Assembly (NCBI GenBank): GCA_963778185.1
Contig: CAVZTF010000003.1
Coordinates: forward strand, 62,001-126,000
Length of the DNA: 64,000 nt
Source: RPQJ01 sp963778185
Lineage (GTDB): Bacteria; Pseudomonadota; Gammaproteobacteria; Steroidobacterales; Steroidobacteraceae
Reading direction: 5' to 3'
Of the stretch, positions 1-8,945 are shown piece after piece. The position numbers were made by a program, and so were the translations under genes. The notes under the pieces are model-generated. The model saw only the letters and a list, made by a program, of their open reading frames with translations, was not told the DNA's origin and ran no database searches. Each line of letters starts with the position of its first letter. Within the stretch, counting starts at the first letter, position 1.

Positions 1-202
1 CGCGAAGAAGACATGCTCGCCCGGAGGAACCCGCACAGCCCACCTGACGGCACGCGCCTGAGCTTCGTCCTCGTGGAGAGGACTACGCACGGCGCACGTA
101 GCGTGCAGCGTGGCGACGGACGCTTCTCTCGCGCTCGCTTGCCGATAGTCACCGCCGCTCGGGTCGCGCTTCCTGACAGGCGGTGGGCGCTTCATGCGCC
201 GT

Positions 203-232
203 GCGAGTTTTCCGGCTTTGCGGAAAACTCGC
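203..232. repeat. 12-bp perfect hairpin
   Basis: GCGAGTTTTCCG at 203-214 is the exact reverse complement of CGGAAAACTCGC at 221-232, with a 6-base loop. It has no following T-run on either strand, so it is not a classical intrinsic terminator. Confidence 0.75.
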
Positions 233-250
233 CCAGGCGCCGCGCATCGA

Positions 251-321
251 GCGGTCTTTCCGGGTCCGTCCTGGGTGAGGATATGTTCTTCGCGAATCCC
301 GGACGGACCCGGAAAGGCCGC
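251..321. repeat. 21-bp inverted repeat with 29-base spacer
   Basis: Arms 251-271 and 301-321 are complementary over 21 positions with a single G-T pair; the inner 16 bp (starting CTTTCCGGG and ending CCCGGAAAG) are perfect. It could be a transcript-end structure for recR or part of a repeat family. No other copy was noticed in the window. Confidence 0.75.
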
Positions 322-375
322 CTCGTCACCGGATCCTGACGCCGCTCTCCGCAGACCGGGACACGCGCAACCGCG

Positions 376-975
376 CTAGGAAAGCGCCTGCCTGCCGGCA
401 AGCGCATGCGCGAGCGTGCCGCCATCCACGTACTCGAGCTCGCCACCGACGGGAACACCATGCGCGATCCGCGACGCCCGAATTCCTCGCCTGGCAACCA
501 CCTCGCCGAGGAAGTGCGCGGTCGCTTCGCCTTCGACGGTCGGGTTCGTGGCCAGGATGACCTCGCGCACTTCGCCTTCACCGAGCAGCCGCTCGAATGC
601 GTCTATGCCGATCTGCGACGGACCCACGCCGTCGAGCGGCGAGAGATGCCCCATCAGCACGAAATAGCAGCCGCGAAAGCTGCCCGACTGCTCGATCGCG
701 ACCACGTCCGCCGGCGATTCGACGACGCAGAGCAGTGCACGGTCGCGACCTGCGTTCGAGCACACCGGGCAGGCCTCGCCTTCCGCGAACATGCGGCAGC
801 GCTTGCAGTGCCCGAGTCTTTCGACCGCGCCGCCGAGCGACGCCGCGATTTCCCGCGCGCCGTCGCGATCGCGCTCGAGCAGGTGGAACGCCATCCGCTG
901 CGCCGACTTCGGCCCCACGCCGGGAAGGCAGCGCAGGGCCTCGATCAGTCGATTGAGGGACGGCGGATAGAGCAT
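376..975 (-). CDS. recR: Recombination mediator protein RecR
   Basis: RecR works with RecF and RecO to load RecA onto SSB-coated gapped DNA. The 199-residue length is typical. The N-terminal helix-hairpin-helix (about residues 8-28, LPGVGPKSAQRMA) is followed by the four-cysteine zinc finger (Cys57, 60, 69, 72) and a TOPRIM domain beginning near Glu86 (VVESPADV). The C-terminal end contains the expected IAHGVPVGGELEYVD stretch. It is the last gene of the conserved dnaX-ybaB-recR cluster, 13 bases after ybaB on the same strand, so it is presumably co-transcribed. Confidence 0.98.
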   Translation of the reverse strand: MLYPPSLNRLIEALRCLPGVGPKSAQRMAFHLLERDRDGAREIAASLGGAVERLGHCKRCRMFAEGEACPVCSNAGRDRALLCVVESPADVVAIEQSGSFRGCYFVLMGHLSPLDGVGPSQIGIDAFERLLGEGEVREVILATNPTVEGEATAHFLGEVVARRGIRASRIAHGVPVGGELEYVDGGTLAHALAGRQALS

Positions 976-988
976 CGTCCGGCCGCGA

Positions 989-1315
989 TCAGCCGAAGGG
1001 CAGCTTGAGTCCGGGAGGCAGGTTCATGCCGCCCATCAGGCCCGACATCCGCTCCTGCGTCGTCGCCTCGAGCCGGTGCACGGCGTCGTTGAACGCGGCG
1101 GCGACGAGGTCCTCGATCATCTCGCGGTCGTCCATCGGCACCGACGGGTCGATCTGCACTCGTTTCGCCTCGTGGCGGCCGTTGATGGTCACCTTGACCA
1201 TGCCGCCGCCCGATTCGCCAGTGACTTCCATGGCCGCGATCTCGGCCTGCGCCTTCTGCATGTTGGCCTGCAGCTGTTGCGCCTGCTTCATCAAGTTTCC
1301 GATGCCGCCTTTCAT
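989..1315 (-). CDS. ybaB: YbaB/EbfC family nucleoid-associated protein
   Basis: A small (108-residue) DNA-binding protein of the YbaB/EbfC family, which binds DNA as a dimer. The N-terminus (MKGGIGNLMKQAQQLQ) and the central VTINGRHEAKRVQIDP are diagnostic. A GAGGAG motif lies about 11 bases before the ATG. It sits between dnaX and recR on the same strand, the usual bacterial arrangement. Its exact role in the cluster is unresolved in the family. Confidence 0.96.
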   Translation of the reverse strand: MKGGIGNLMKQAQQLQANMQKAQAEIAAMEVTGESGGGMVKVTINGRHEAKRVQIDPSVPMDDREMIEDLVAAAFNDAVHRLEATTQERMSGLMGGMNLPPGLKLPFG

Positions 1316-1340
1316 GCTCGTGTCGTCTCCTCGGGAAAAC

Positions 1341-2942
1341 TCAGTTCAGGGGCTTGACCGACCCGGGCTGCACGGTCGCGCCGAAAACCTCGCGCATCGC
1401 GCGCACCGCCGGGTCCCCGTCGATCGCCTGCTCGGCCGCCCGCAGGCGCTCGTCCGCGGCCTGCGCCTGCTGGCGTGCCGGGGTCACCACGGCCTCCTCG
1501 GCAACGCTGATTTCGAGGCGCAGTTCCCGGCCGAAGTGCTGCGCCAGCGCCTGCTCGAGCTTCTGCTCGAGCTGCGGGCGCCGGAAGACCTCGCCGGCGC
1601 GGTCGATTTGCAGCTTGACCACGCTGTCCGTGCGCTCGAGCAGCCCGCAGTGCGCCGCGAGTTGCCGCGCCGGCCCCTGGAGGCCCAGCGCAGCTACGAT
1701 CGCCGGCCAGTCGCCGGCTGCCGCGGCGGGTGGCGGCGCCACGGCTTCGCTGCGCATGGCAGGAGCGGACGCCGCGGGCACCGCCCGTTGCACGGCCACG
1801 GCAGCGGCTTTCCTCGGCGGCGGCGGTGCCGTGCCGGGAGTGGTCGTGTCCGGCACGCGTTCGGGCCGGAACGCGAGCATGCGCAGCAGCGCCATCTCGA
1901 AGCCGCCGCGCGCGTCCGGTGCAAAGTCGAGGTCGCGCCGGGCCATGATCGCGATCTGGTAGAGCAGTTGCAGGTCCTCGGGAGCGAACTTCGCCGCAAG
2001 GCCGGCGAGCGCGACGTCCTGCTCCTCGTCCTCGCCGCGCAGGTCGGGCAGCGCCTGCAACAGCGCCATGCGCTGGATCGCCGCGGCGAGCTCGCCGAGC
2101 GCCTGGTCGTAGTCGGGTGCGCGCTCGTCCAGTTGCGCGACACACGCCATGAGCGCCGCCCCGTCGTTGGCTGCCAGCGCATCCAGGATGCCCTCGACGT
2201 GCCGCCGGTCGAGGGTGCCGAGCAACGTCCGCACTTCGCTCTCGAGCGCGCGTCCGCCTCCGAAGGCGAGCACCTGGTCGAGCAGCGACAGCGCATCGCG
2301 CAGGCTGCCCTCCGCGCCGCGCGCGATGGCTCGCAGGGCGGCCGGCTCGAACTCGACCTTCTCGGCCGTCGCGATCATCGCCAGCCGGTCCTGTATCTGC
2401 TGCAGCGGCAGCCGACGCAGGTGGAACTGCAGGCAGCGCGACAGCACCGTCACCGGCAGCTTCTGCGGATCGGTCGTCGCCAGCAGGAACTTCACGTGCG
2501 GCGGTGGTTCCTCGAGCGTCTTCAGCAGCGCGTTGAAGGAATGCGTCGACAGCATGTGCACCTCGTCGATGAGGTACACCTTGTAGCGGCCGCGCGCCGG
2601 CGCGTACTGGACGTTGTCGAGCAGTTCGCGCGTGTCGTCCACCTTGGTGCGTGAGGCCGCGTCGACCTCGAGCAGGTCCACGAACCGGCCCGCGTCGATG
2701 TCCCGGCACGCGCCGCACACGCCGCAGGGCTTCGAGGTCACGCCCTGCTCGCAGTTGAGCGACTTGGCGAAGATACGCGCAATGGTGGTCTTGCCCACGC
2801 CGCGCGTGCCGGTGAACAGGAACGCGTGGTGGATGCGGCCGGAATCGAGCGCGTTGGTGAGCGCGCGGCGGACGTGGTCCTGCCCGACGAGTTCGTCGAA
2901 CGTACGCGGTCGCCACTTGCGGGCGAGGACGAGGTAGCTCAT
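1341..2942 (-). CDS. dnaX: DNA polymerase III subunits gamma/tau
   Basis: Clamp-loader ATPase of the replicative polymerase. At 533 residues it is a full tau-like product. The Walker A motif GTRGVGKTT lies at residues 45-53, the zinc module is Cys64/73/76/79, and Walker B is DEVHM at 126-130. The AAA+ core is followed by domain III and a Pro/Ala-rich linker near residue 370. I looked for an A-rich slippery site that could give a short gamma form and saw none; the linker region is GC-rich. It is followed by ybaB and recR and preceded by the SRP RNA gene. Confidence 0.97.
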   Translation of the reverse strand: MSYLVLARKWRPRTFDELVGQDHVRRALTNALDSGRIHHAFLFTGTRGVGKTTIARIFAKSLNCEQGVTSKPCGVCGACRDIDAGRFVDLLEVDAASRTKVDDTRELLDNVQYAPARGRYKVYLIDEVHMLSTHSFNALLKTLEEPPPHVKFLLATTDPQKLPVTVLSRCLQFHLRRLPLQQIQDRLAMIATAEKVEFEPAALRAIARGAEGSLRDALSLLDQVLAFGGGRALESEVRTLLGTLDRRHVEGILDALAANDGAALMACVAQLDERAPDYDQALGELAAAIQRMALLQALPDLRGEDEEQDVALAGLAAKFAPEDLQLLYQIAIMARRDLDFAPDARGGFEMALLRMLAFRPERVPDTTTPGTAPPPPRKAAAVAVQRAVPAASAPAMRSEAVAPPPAAAAGDWPAIVAALGLQGPARQLAAHCGLLERTDSVVKLQIDRAGEVFRRPQLEQKLEQALAQHFGRELRLEISVAEEAVVTPARQQAQAADERLRAAEQAIDGDPAVRAMREVFGATVQPGSVKPLN

Positions 2943-2980
2943 GCGGAGATCCGGACTCCCCGGGTGGGCTGGAGGGAGGC

Positions 2981-3087
<107 letters not shown>

Positions 3088-3102
3088 CCATGGAAGCGCG
3101 AA

Positions 3103-3111
3103 ACTATACCA
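3103..3111 (-). promoter_or_regulatory. Extended -10 promoter element of the SRP RNA
   Basis: On the minus strand TGG-TATAGT forms an extended -10 box ending at 3103, which would start transcription near 3096, about 9 bases before the predicted mature RNA end. No good -35 hexamer is visible. A short 5' leader would be consistent with RNase P trimming, as known for 4.5S RNA. Confidence 0.5.
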
Positions 3112-3116
3112 CGCCG

Positions 3117-3602
3117 TCACCCGCGCCCACGGTACGGCGCGACCCCCTGGTCGGGAATCCACAGTCCGGCCGGTGGCCGCCCCGTCTGCCAGAACACGTC
3201 GATGGGCATGCCCCCGCGCGGGTACCAGTACCCGCCGATGCGCAGCCAGCGCGGGGCGAGGAACCCCACCAGGCGATCCGCGATCGCCAGCGTGCAGTCC
3301 TCGTGAAATGCGCCGTGATTGCGGAAGCTCGTGAGATAGAGCTTGAGCGACTTGCTCTCGACCAGCCACCGGCCCGGCACGTAGTCGATCACGAGGTGCG
3401 CGAAATCCGGCTGTCCCGTGATCGGACAGAGGGAGGTGAACTCGGGTGCCGTGAAGCGAGCGAGATATCGCTTGCGCGGGTGGGGATTCGGCACCCGCTC
3501 GAGAACCGCCGCCTGCGGTGATTCCGCAACCGCCGTCGCCGCGCCCAGCTGTTGCAGACCGCCGTAGGTCCCGCCCTGCCTGCCGCCGCGCCGCGCCGCC
3601 AT
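3117..3602 (-). CDS. queF: NADPH-dependent 7-cyano-7-deazaguanine reductase (QueF, short type)
   Basis: Reduces preQ0 to preQ1 in queuosine tRNA biosynthesis. The protein has 161 residues, the unimodular (YkvM-like) size. The catalytic Cys59 sits in TSLCPITGQPDF with Asp66, and the QueF motif is ESKSLKLY at 82-89. AGGAGA precedes the ATG. It starts only 3 bases after the stop of the upstream peptidase gene, so the two are probably one transcript. The window also encodes a YhhQ-type queuosine precursor transporter at 50238. Confidence 0.95.
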   Translation of the reverse strand: MAARRGGRQGGTYGGLQQLGAATAVAESPQAAVLERVPNPHPRKRYLARFTAPEFTSLCPITGQPDFAHLVIDYVPGRWLVESKSLKLYLTSFRNHGAFHEDCTLAIADRLVGFLAPRWLRIGGYWYPRGGMPIDVFWQTGRPPAGLWIPDQGVAPYRGRG

Positions 3603-3605
3603 CGC

Positions 3606-5504
3606 TCACTTCTCCTGCCGCGCGTAGATGCGCTCCATCTCGTCCATGATGCGGTTCATCTCGCGCATCGCCGCCTCGAACGGCTCGGAGGTCGTCATGT
3701 CCACGCCGGCATCCTTCAGCAGGTCGATCGGATACTTCGACGAACCGGCCGACAGCATCCGCAGGTACGCGTCGCGGTTCTGCGCCGCCTGCTTCGCATT
3801 GGCCGCACCCCTGCCGATGAAGCCCTCGGCCAGGGACATGCCGCCGATCAGGCTCGTGGCGTACTGGTAGACGTAGAAATTGCGGTAGAAGTGCGGGATG
3901 TAGGCCCATTCCGCACGGTACGCGTCGGCGACCTTCACCACGCCCTGATCGTGCCCGTAGTACTTGCGCACCAGCTCGAGATAGAGCTTCGACAGCGATT
4001 CCCCGGTGAGCGGCTCGCCTCGCTCCACGGCCTCGTGCATGCGCAGTTCGAACTCCGCGAACAGCGTCTGGCGGAACAGCGTCGTGCGCATGGTGTCGAG
4101 GTAGCTCGACAGCAGGAAGAGCCGCGTACGGTCGTCCTTCGTGCGGTCGAGCACGTGGTGGAACAACAGGTTCTCGTTCAGCGTCGAGGCCACCTCGGCC
4201 ACGAAGGTCGAGTAGTTGGCGGTCGCATAGGGCTGCTTCTCGCTGGCGAGATACGAGTGCATCGAGTGGCCCGACTCGTGGGCAAGGGTCGAAACGTCGT
4301 CCCACGCGCCGTTGTAGTTCAGCAGCTGGTAAGGGTGCACGCCGTAGACCGTGTTGCTGTAGGCGCCGGGGCTCTTGCCGGTGCTCGGCAGGAAGTCCAC
4401 CCAGCGGGACGCATAGCCCTTGCGCAGGTTATCGACGTACGTCGGCCCGAGGGGCGCGAAAGCCTCGAGCGTGAGAGCCATGCCCTCCTCGGGCGTAAAC
4501 CTCAGGTCCACGCTCTCGACGATGGACGCATAGAGGTCCTCGTAGCCGAGCTGCGGGAGCCCCATGATCTTCTGGCGCAGCCTGAGGTAGCGGTGCAGCG
4601 TCGGCAGGTTCGCGTGCACGTCGTCGATGAGGCGGGTGTAGACCGACTGCGGGATGTTGAAATCGAAGAGTGCCGCCTCGAGCGAGCTGCCGAACTTGCG
4701 CACGTCCCTGGCGAACACGTGGGACTGCACGTGCGCATTCAGGGTGGTGGCGAGCGTGCCGGTGAAATCACCGTAGCGGCCCCAGAACGCGGCGAAGACC
4801 GCATCGCGGTCCGCCTTCAGCGGGGAGGCCCGGTAGCGGCTGTAGGCAGCAGCGTCGAGACGGACCTTTTCGCCCGTCGACAGCGTGATCTCCGGGAACG
4901 GCAGTTCCGCACTCGTGAACAGCGAATGCACCGTGCCGCCGGTCTGCGCCAGGGATCCGGCGCGCGCGACGATCTTTTCCTCCGCCGGCGACAGCGTGTG
5001 AGGCGCAGCGCGCAGGATGTCGTCGAAGAACATGCGGTACTGGGCGAGGCGCGGCTCCGCGGCGAGGAAGCCGTCGACCTTCGCGCGCCCGGCCGCGAGG
5101 ATCTCCGGGCGCATGAACGCGGCGGCCGTCTGCAGGTCCGTGTAGACCTGGCTCGCCTCCTGCTGCATCTGCATGCTGCGGGAGACGCGCGTGTCCTGGT
5201 CGTAGAGCTGGAAGGCGTAGGAATAGAAGCGGTCGGCCTTGCGGCTGGCGCTTTCCCAGTCGCTCATCGCGGCCAGCAGGCCGGCCGCCGACTCGCCGAG
5301 CCTGCCCTGCCACTGGCCGAGACGGGCGATGTCGGCGGCGAGCTCCTGCTTGGCGGCGACCCACGCCGCCTCGTCCTGGTACAGGCTCGTCAGGTCCCAT
5401 GTGTACCTCTCCGGCAGCTCAGGCCGCTCGACGGCGGAGGTTGCCGGCGAGATCGCCAGGAGGGCCAGGACGGCCAGCAGGGGGCGGGATCGAAACAGCG
5501 GCAT
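3606..5504 (-). CDS. Exported M3-family oligoendopeptidase F-like metallopeptidase
   Basis: A zinc peptidase that should cleave short peptides, here predicted to act outside the cytoplasm. The zinc signature HESGHSMHS is present, and the N-terminal LYQDEAAW and C-terminal MLSAGSSKYPIDLLKDAGVD segments are typical of PepF/M3B proteins. I chose the ATG at 5504 because it follows an AGGTG ribosome site and opens a signal peptide (LLAVLALLAISPATSA). An upstream in-frame start at 5672 would bury that signal. The product is 632 residues. It is followed immediately by queF. Confidence 0.9.
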   Translation of the reverse strand: MPLFRSRPLLAVLALLAISPATSAVERPELPERYTWDLTSLYQDEAAWVAAKQELAADIARLGQWQGRLGESAAGLLAAMSDWESASRKADRFYSYAFQLYDQDTRVSRSMQMQQEASQVYTDLQTAAAFMRPEILAAGRAKVDGFLAAEPRLAQYRMFFDDILRAAPHTLSPAEEKIVARAGSLAQTGGTVHSLFTSAELPFPEITLSTGEKVRLDAAAYSRYRASPLKADRDAVFAAFWGRYGDFTGTLATTLNAHVQSHVFARDVRKFGSSLEAALFDFNIPQSVYTRLIDDVHANLPTLHRYLRLRQKIMGLPQLGYEDLYASIVESVDLRFTPEEGMALTLEAFAPLGPTYVDNLRKGYASRWVDFLPSTGKSPGAYSNTVYGVHPYQLLNYNGAWDDVSTLAHESGHSMHSYLASEKQPYATANYSTFVAEVASTLNENLLFHHVLDRTKDDRTRLFLLSSYLDTMRTTLFRQTLFAEFELRMHEAVERGEPLTGESLSKLYLELVRKYYGHDQGVVKVADAYRAEWAYIPHFYRNFYVYQYATSLIGGMSLAEGFIGRGAANAKQAAQNRDAYLRMLSAGSSKYPIDLLKDAGVDMTTSEPFEAAMREMNRIMDEMERIYARQEK

Positions 5505-5699
5505 GGAAGCACCTCGGGCCCGGGTGAGCGGCGTAAAGCCGCAAGCTTGCCCATCCGCTCCGTCGGCCGCAATGAGCCGATGGTGTTGTGACGCAGCGCT
5601 GATATCGCCGCCCTCGCAGCTATCGCCGCCGCCCGCGACGGGGTTAAGCTTGCTGCGGTGCAACTGCGGCACCGACCGCGGAGTACGTAACTCAAGGAC

Positions 5700-6506
5700 A
5701 TGGCCAGCCGCTCACCCGCTTCCCGGGCCCCCCGCGCCCTGTATTCCCTGCTCGAAGGCCGGGCGCTGCTGGAAATCGGGACACTGCCCTTCCTGCTCCC
5801 GGCCCTGCAGACCACCCCGCGCGGCGACGGCCACCCGGTGCTGCTGGTGCCCGGGTTCACCGCGTCCGATGCCACGCTGATCGGACTGCGCCTGTTCCTG
5901 CGCTCGCGCGGCTACAACGTCGTGACCTGGGGTTTCGGGCAGAACACCGGGTTCAAGCTCAAGTTCAGCCAGGCGCTGGAGCAGAAACTCAGGTACCTGC
6001 ATCACAAGCACAAGAGCAAGGTGAGCCTGGTCGGCTGGAGCCTCGGTGGGGTGTATGCCTTCTATGCCGCGCACTGCGCGCCGGAATGCGTGCGCACCGT
6101 CATATCGCTCGGTAGCCCGATGCGCTTTTCAGTCGACAGCTACAAGGTGCCGTTCCTCGTGCAGGCGCTCTACCGCTACCTCGCCCACCCGATGGGCCCG
6201 GTGGCACACCTGGCCAACGTCCGCGCCAAGGTCCTGATGTCGCCGCCGCCGGTACCCTCGTCGTGCATCTATTCCGAGACCGACGGCATCGTCCCGCCCG
6301 AGGCGGCCCGGCTGGACACGGTCAACGGCCATCACGAGAACATCTGGGTTCCGGGCAGTCACTGCGGGCTCGGATTCAACCCGGCGGTGATGTGGATCCT
6401 CGCCGACCGGCTGTCGCAGCCGGAGGGCGCCTGGAAGCACTTCCGCCCGACCGGGATGGTCGGCTCTCTCTATGGGCGCGCAGCGGCGCTGATGCAGCCC
6501 GCGTGA
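5700..6506 (+). CDS. Alpha/beta-hydrolase (lipase-like)
   Basis: A 268-residue alpha/beta-hydrolase fold protein. LLVPGFTASDAT fits the oxyanion strand-loop, GWSLGG is the nucleophile elbow (Ser in the middle), SETDGIVPPEAA carries the likely acid, and GSHCGLG supplies the His. Substrate is unknown; the neighbouring convergent WS/DGAT gene suggests lipid or ester metabolism. Its 3' end overlaps the WS/DGAT reading frame by 131 bp on the opposite strand, which is unusual. Confidence 0.85.
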   Translation: MASRSPASRAPRALYSLLEGRALLEIGTLPFLLPALQTTPRGDGHPVLLVPGFTASDATLIGLRLFLRSRGYNVVTWGFGQNTGFKLKFSQALEQKLRYLHHKHKSKVSLVGWSLGGVYAFYAAHCAPECVRTVISLGSPMRFSVDSYKVPFLVQALYRYLAHPMGPVAHLANVRAKVLMSPPPVPSSCIYSETDGIVPPEAARLDTVNGHHENIWVPGSHCGLGFNPAVMWILADRLSQPEGAWKHFRPTGMVGSLYGRAAALMQPA

Positions 6507-8031
6507 GCGGGCGCCGCTGACCGGCTGAGGCGGCGACGCGTTTACGGCCCTTGCGGCCCGTGGCCTTCCCCGCCGGCTTGGCCTTCTTCCTGGCAACGGC
6601 CTTGCGCCGCGGCTTCGGCTTGCTCGCGAGCTCCAGGTATTCCTGGAAGGACTCGCGGATGCACAGCGCGAAGAACTCCGGATCAGGTATCTGCTCGCGA
6701 CAGGACGTCGCCGAGATGAGCAGCCGGCCGTCATAGCTCGTCACCGCGAACACGAGCCCCATGCCGTCGGAGATCGGCATGATCGCCGAGAAGTACGTCA
6801 TGCGCGCGCCGTTGAAATACAGCGGCACGGCGGGCCCGGGCACGTTGGTGATGGTGCAACTCGCGACCGGAGCGTGCTGGCCGATGCCGATCGTGGTGTC
6901 CGCGAGCAGCCGCGCCGAGAGGGCCAGCGTGGTCGCCGGCGCGTGCTTCGTAATGTCGGTCAGTTCCTTCGCTCCCACGGCCTGCCCGATGTCCGCCGCG
7001 GACGCCGTGTGCTGGTGGATGGAGCGCAGCCGCCGCACCGGATCCTCGATGTCGGTCCCGAGCGGCACGCGCAGCATGCTGAGACCCGCCGTCGAGCCCG
7101 CGGTAGTGTCCGCATTGCGAATCGACAGCGGCGCGATCGAAACCATGCTCGGGCCGGGCAGCTCGCCGTGCGTCATCAGGTAGCGACGCAACGCGCCGCC
7201 GCACACGGCGAGGACCGCGTCGTTGATGGTCGAGTGCGGCACGAGTTCGCGCACGCGCTTGAATTCGTCGATCGTGAAGCGCCGCGTTTCGAACACGCGG
7301 TGCGGGGACACCTCGGCGTTGAAACGCGTGATCGGCAGGCGCTCCGGATGGAACCACAACTCGCGCAGCGAGCCGATCAGGACCGGCGTCAGGTGGCGCA
7401 CGGCGCGCGTCAGCGGCGCCGCCAGCATCAGCGGCTGGATGATGTTGTGCAGCGCGGCGCGCACGAGCAGCGAGATCGCGCCCGGCGGCGACTCGGGGAA
7501 CCACGGCTCGGGCGGTTCGGGATGCGGCGGCTGCGCCGTGGTGTCGTGCAGCAGGGTGGTGATCGCCGCACCGCCTTTCTCGTCGATCGCCGCGTGGTGG
7601 ATCTTGGTGAGCACTGCGAAGCTGTCCGCCGGCAGGTCGAGAAACGAGTCCAGGCCCTCGACCAGGTAGATCTCCCACAGCGGCCGCGACATGTCGAGCG
7701 GCCGGGCGTGGATGCGCGAGGCCTGGATGCAGAATTGCCGCCAGTCGCCCGGCTTGGGCAGCGCGACGTGACGGACGTGGTACTCGAGGTCGAAACGCTC
7801 GTCCTCGATCCAGTAGGGGTAATCGAGCTCAAGCGGGACGCGCAGCAGCTTCTGGCGGAAGACGGGCGAGAGGTGCAACCGGCTCTCGATGTGCTTCAGG
7901 AACCCCTTGAAGCGGACGCGCCCGCCCGGCGCCGTCGAGGGATCGTAGATGTGAACGAGAGTGATGTTCGAATTCGCATGCCCCGACTCGGCATAGACGA
8001 ACCGGGCATCCTCACCGCGCAGTTGGCGCAT
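6376..8031 (-). CDS. Wax ester synthase/diacylglycerol acyltransferase (WS/DGAT)
   Basis: Transfers acyl-CoA to fatty alcohol or diacylglycerol to make storage lipid. The protein has 551 residues. The acyltransferase histidine motif reads HHAAIDE at 145-151, where HHxxxDG is usual, so the glycine is replaced by glutamate. PLWEIYLVEGL and the later INDAVLAVCGGALR (ND motif) support the family. Residues from about 460 onward form a Lys/Arg/Ala/Pro-rich tail; its last part is encoded opposite the 3' end of the hydrolase gene. It is the final gene of the minus-strand lipid operon, 77 bases after the SDR gene. Confidence 0.9.
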   Translation of the reverse strand: MRQLRGEDARFVYAESGHANSNITLVHIYDPSTAPGGRVRFKGFLKHIESRLHLSPVFRQKLLRVPLELDYPYWIEDERFDLEYHVRHVALPKPGDWRQFCIQASRIHARPLDMSRPLWEIYLVEGLDSFLDLPADSFAVLTKIHHAAIDEKGGAAITTLLHDTTAQPPHPEPPEPWFPESPPGAISLLVRAALHNIIQPLMLAAPLTRAVRHLTPVLIGSLRELWFHPERLPITRFNAEVSPHRVFETRRFTIDEFKRVRELVPHSTINDAVLAVCGGALRRYLMTHGELPGPSMVSIAPLSIRNADTTAGSTAGLSMLRVPLGTDIEDPVRRLRSIHQHTASAADIGQAVGAKELTDITKHAPATTLALSARLLADTTIGIGQHAPVASCTITNVPGPAVPLYFNGARMTYFSAIMPISDGMGLVFAVTSYDGRLLISATSCREQIPDPEFFALCIRESFQEYLELASKPKPRRKAVARKKAKPAGKATGRKGRKRVAASAGQRRPLTRAASAPLRAHRESRPSRSGGSASRRPPAATAGRRGSTSPPG

Positions 8032-8108
8032 ATCGGGCTCTCACCTGGCTGTTTGCTGCAGTGCACCCGAGTCTAGCACCGCCGGTACGGCCGTCACCTC
8101 AACGGATG

Positions 8109-8939
8109 TCACGTACCGTCCCGGGGGCGGCGGACCAGGGCCGGGTTCAGGAATCCACCCGCGCGCAGCCCGTCGCGCAGGCGGCGCATGCCGCCGAGCC
8201 AGCGGTCGTAGTCCGAGGCCTTGCGCTGGAAGTACCCCAGGACCTCGGGATGCGTCAGCACCAGGAAGCGGCCTGCGGCGATGCCGTCGGCGATCGCGGT
8301 CGCCGCCTGCTCCACCGTGAGCACGCCGGGCAAGGACCCCGCCGCGGCAGCCTCATCCACGCCGATGATCGCCGTAGCGACGTACTGGGGACAAACGACC
8401 GAGACCTGTATGCCGCGGTCGGCGTAAGTGATCGCGAGCGACTCCGCGAGACCGACCGCGGCATGCTTGGTCGCGCTGTAGGGCGTGTCGCCGGTCTGGC
8501 TCAGCAGGCCCGCCGCCGACGCAACGTTGACCAGGCACCCCGAGCCACGCTCGAGCATTCCCGGCAGCGCGGCACGGCAGGCGTGGACGTGCGCCATGAC
8601 GTGCACCTCCCACATTCGCTGCCAGGTTGCGTCGGGCGCCGAGAGCGCGTCGTCGAGATCGAGCTCGCGGGCGCCGAAGCCCGCGTTCGACACCAGGATG
8701 TCGAGCCGGCCGTAGCGCTCCTCCGCAGCGGCCACGCCTGCACGGACAGCCGCCGGGTCCGCGACGTCGCACTGCAGGCCGATTCCGCCGAGCTCGGCGG
8801 CCGTGGCCCTGGCCAACCCGCCATCGAGATCCAGGACAGCGATGCCCGCCGCCCCCCGCCGTGCGAACTCGCGGCATACCGCCCGCCCGATGCCGCGCCC
8901 GGCGCCGGTGACGAGCGCTACCGTGCCCTGGATCTCCAT
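8109..8939 (-). CDS. Short-chain dehydrogenase/reductase
   Basis: An NAD(P)-dependent oxidoreductase of 276 residues with the glycine-rich TGAGRGIG near residue 11, NAG in the fourth strand, and the catalytic YSATK. The acidic residue at the end of strand 2 (LDLDGG) suggests NAD over NADP. It begins 6 bases after the stop of the ACAD11-like gene, so it belongs to the same transcript. In the Lva-type 4-hydroxyacid pathway an SDR oxidises the 3-hydroxyacyl-CoA product; that role here is inference. Confidence 0.9.
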   Translation of the reverse strand: MEIQGTVALVTGAGRGIGRAVCREFARRGAAGIAVLDLDGGLARATAAELGGIGLQCDVADPAAVRAGVAAAEERYGRLDILVSNAGFGARELDLDDALSAPDATWQRMWEVHVMAHVHACRAALPGMLERGSGCLVNVASAAGLLSQTGDTPYSATKHAAVGLAESLAITYADRGIQVSVVCPQYVATAIIGVDEAAAAGSLPGVLTVEQAATAIADGIAAGRFLVLTHPEVLGYFQRKASDYDRWLGGMRRLRDGLRAGGFLNPALVRRPRDGT

Positions 8940-8945
8940 GCCGGT

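Larger units (their letters stand above)
1..375. other. Non-coding stretch rich in inverted repeats
   Basis: No convincing gene is present; the reading frames here lack ribosome binding sites and recognisable protein sequence. The stretch lies 3' of recR and is dominated by potential hairpins: a 12-bp stem at 203-232 and a 21-bp stem at 251-321, listed separately. Bases 1-24 also resemble, in inverted orientation, bases 271-294 (both contain a GAAGA/TCTTC-CGCG core). The left side is cut by the window edge, so a gene could end just outside. Confidence 0.6.

Noticed and set aside
1750..1870. Programmed frameshift in dnaX for a gamma form
   Set aside because: The linker region has no A-rich slippery heptamer and no clear stimulatory hairpin.
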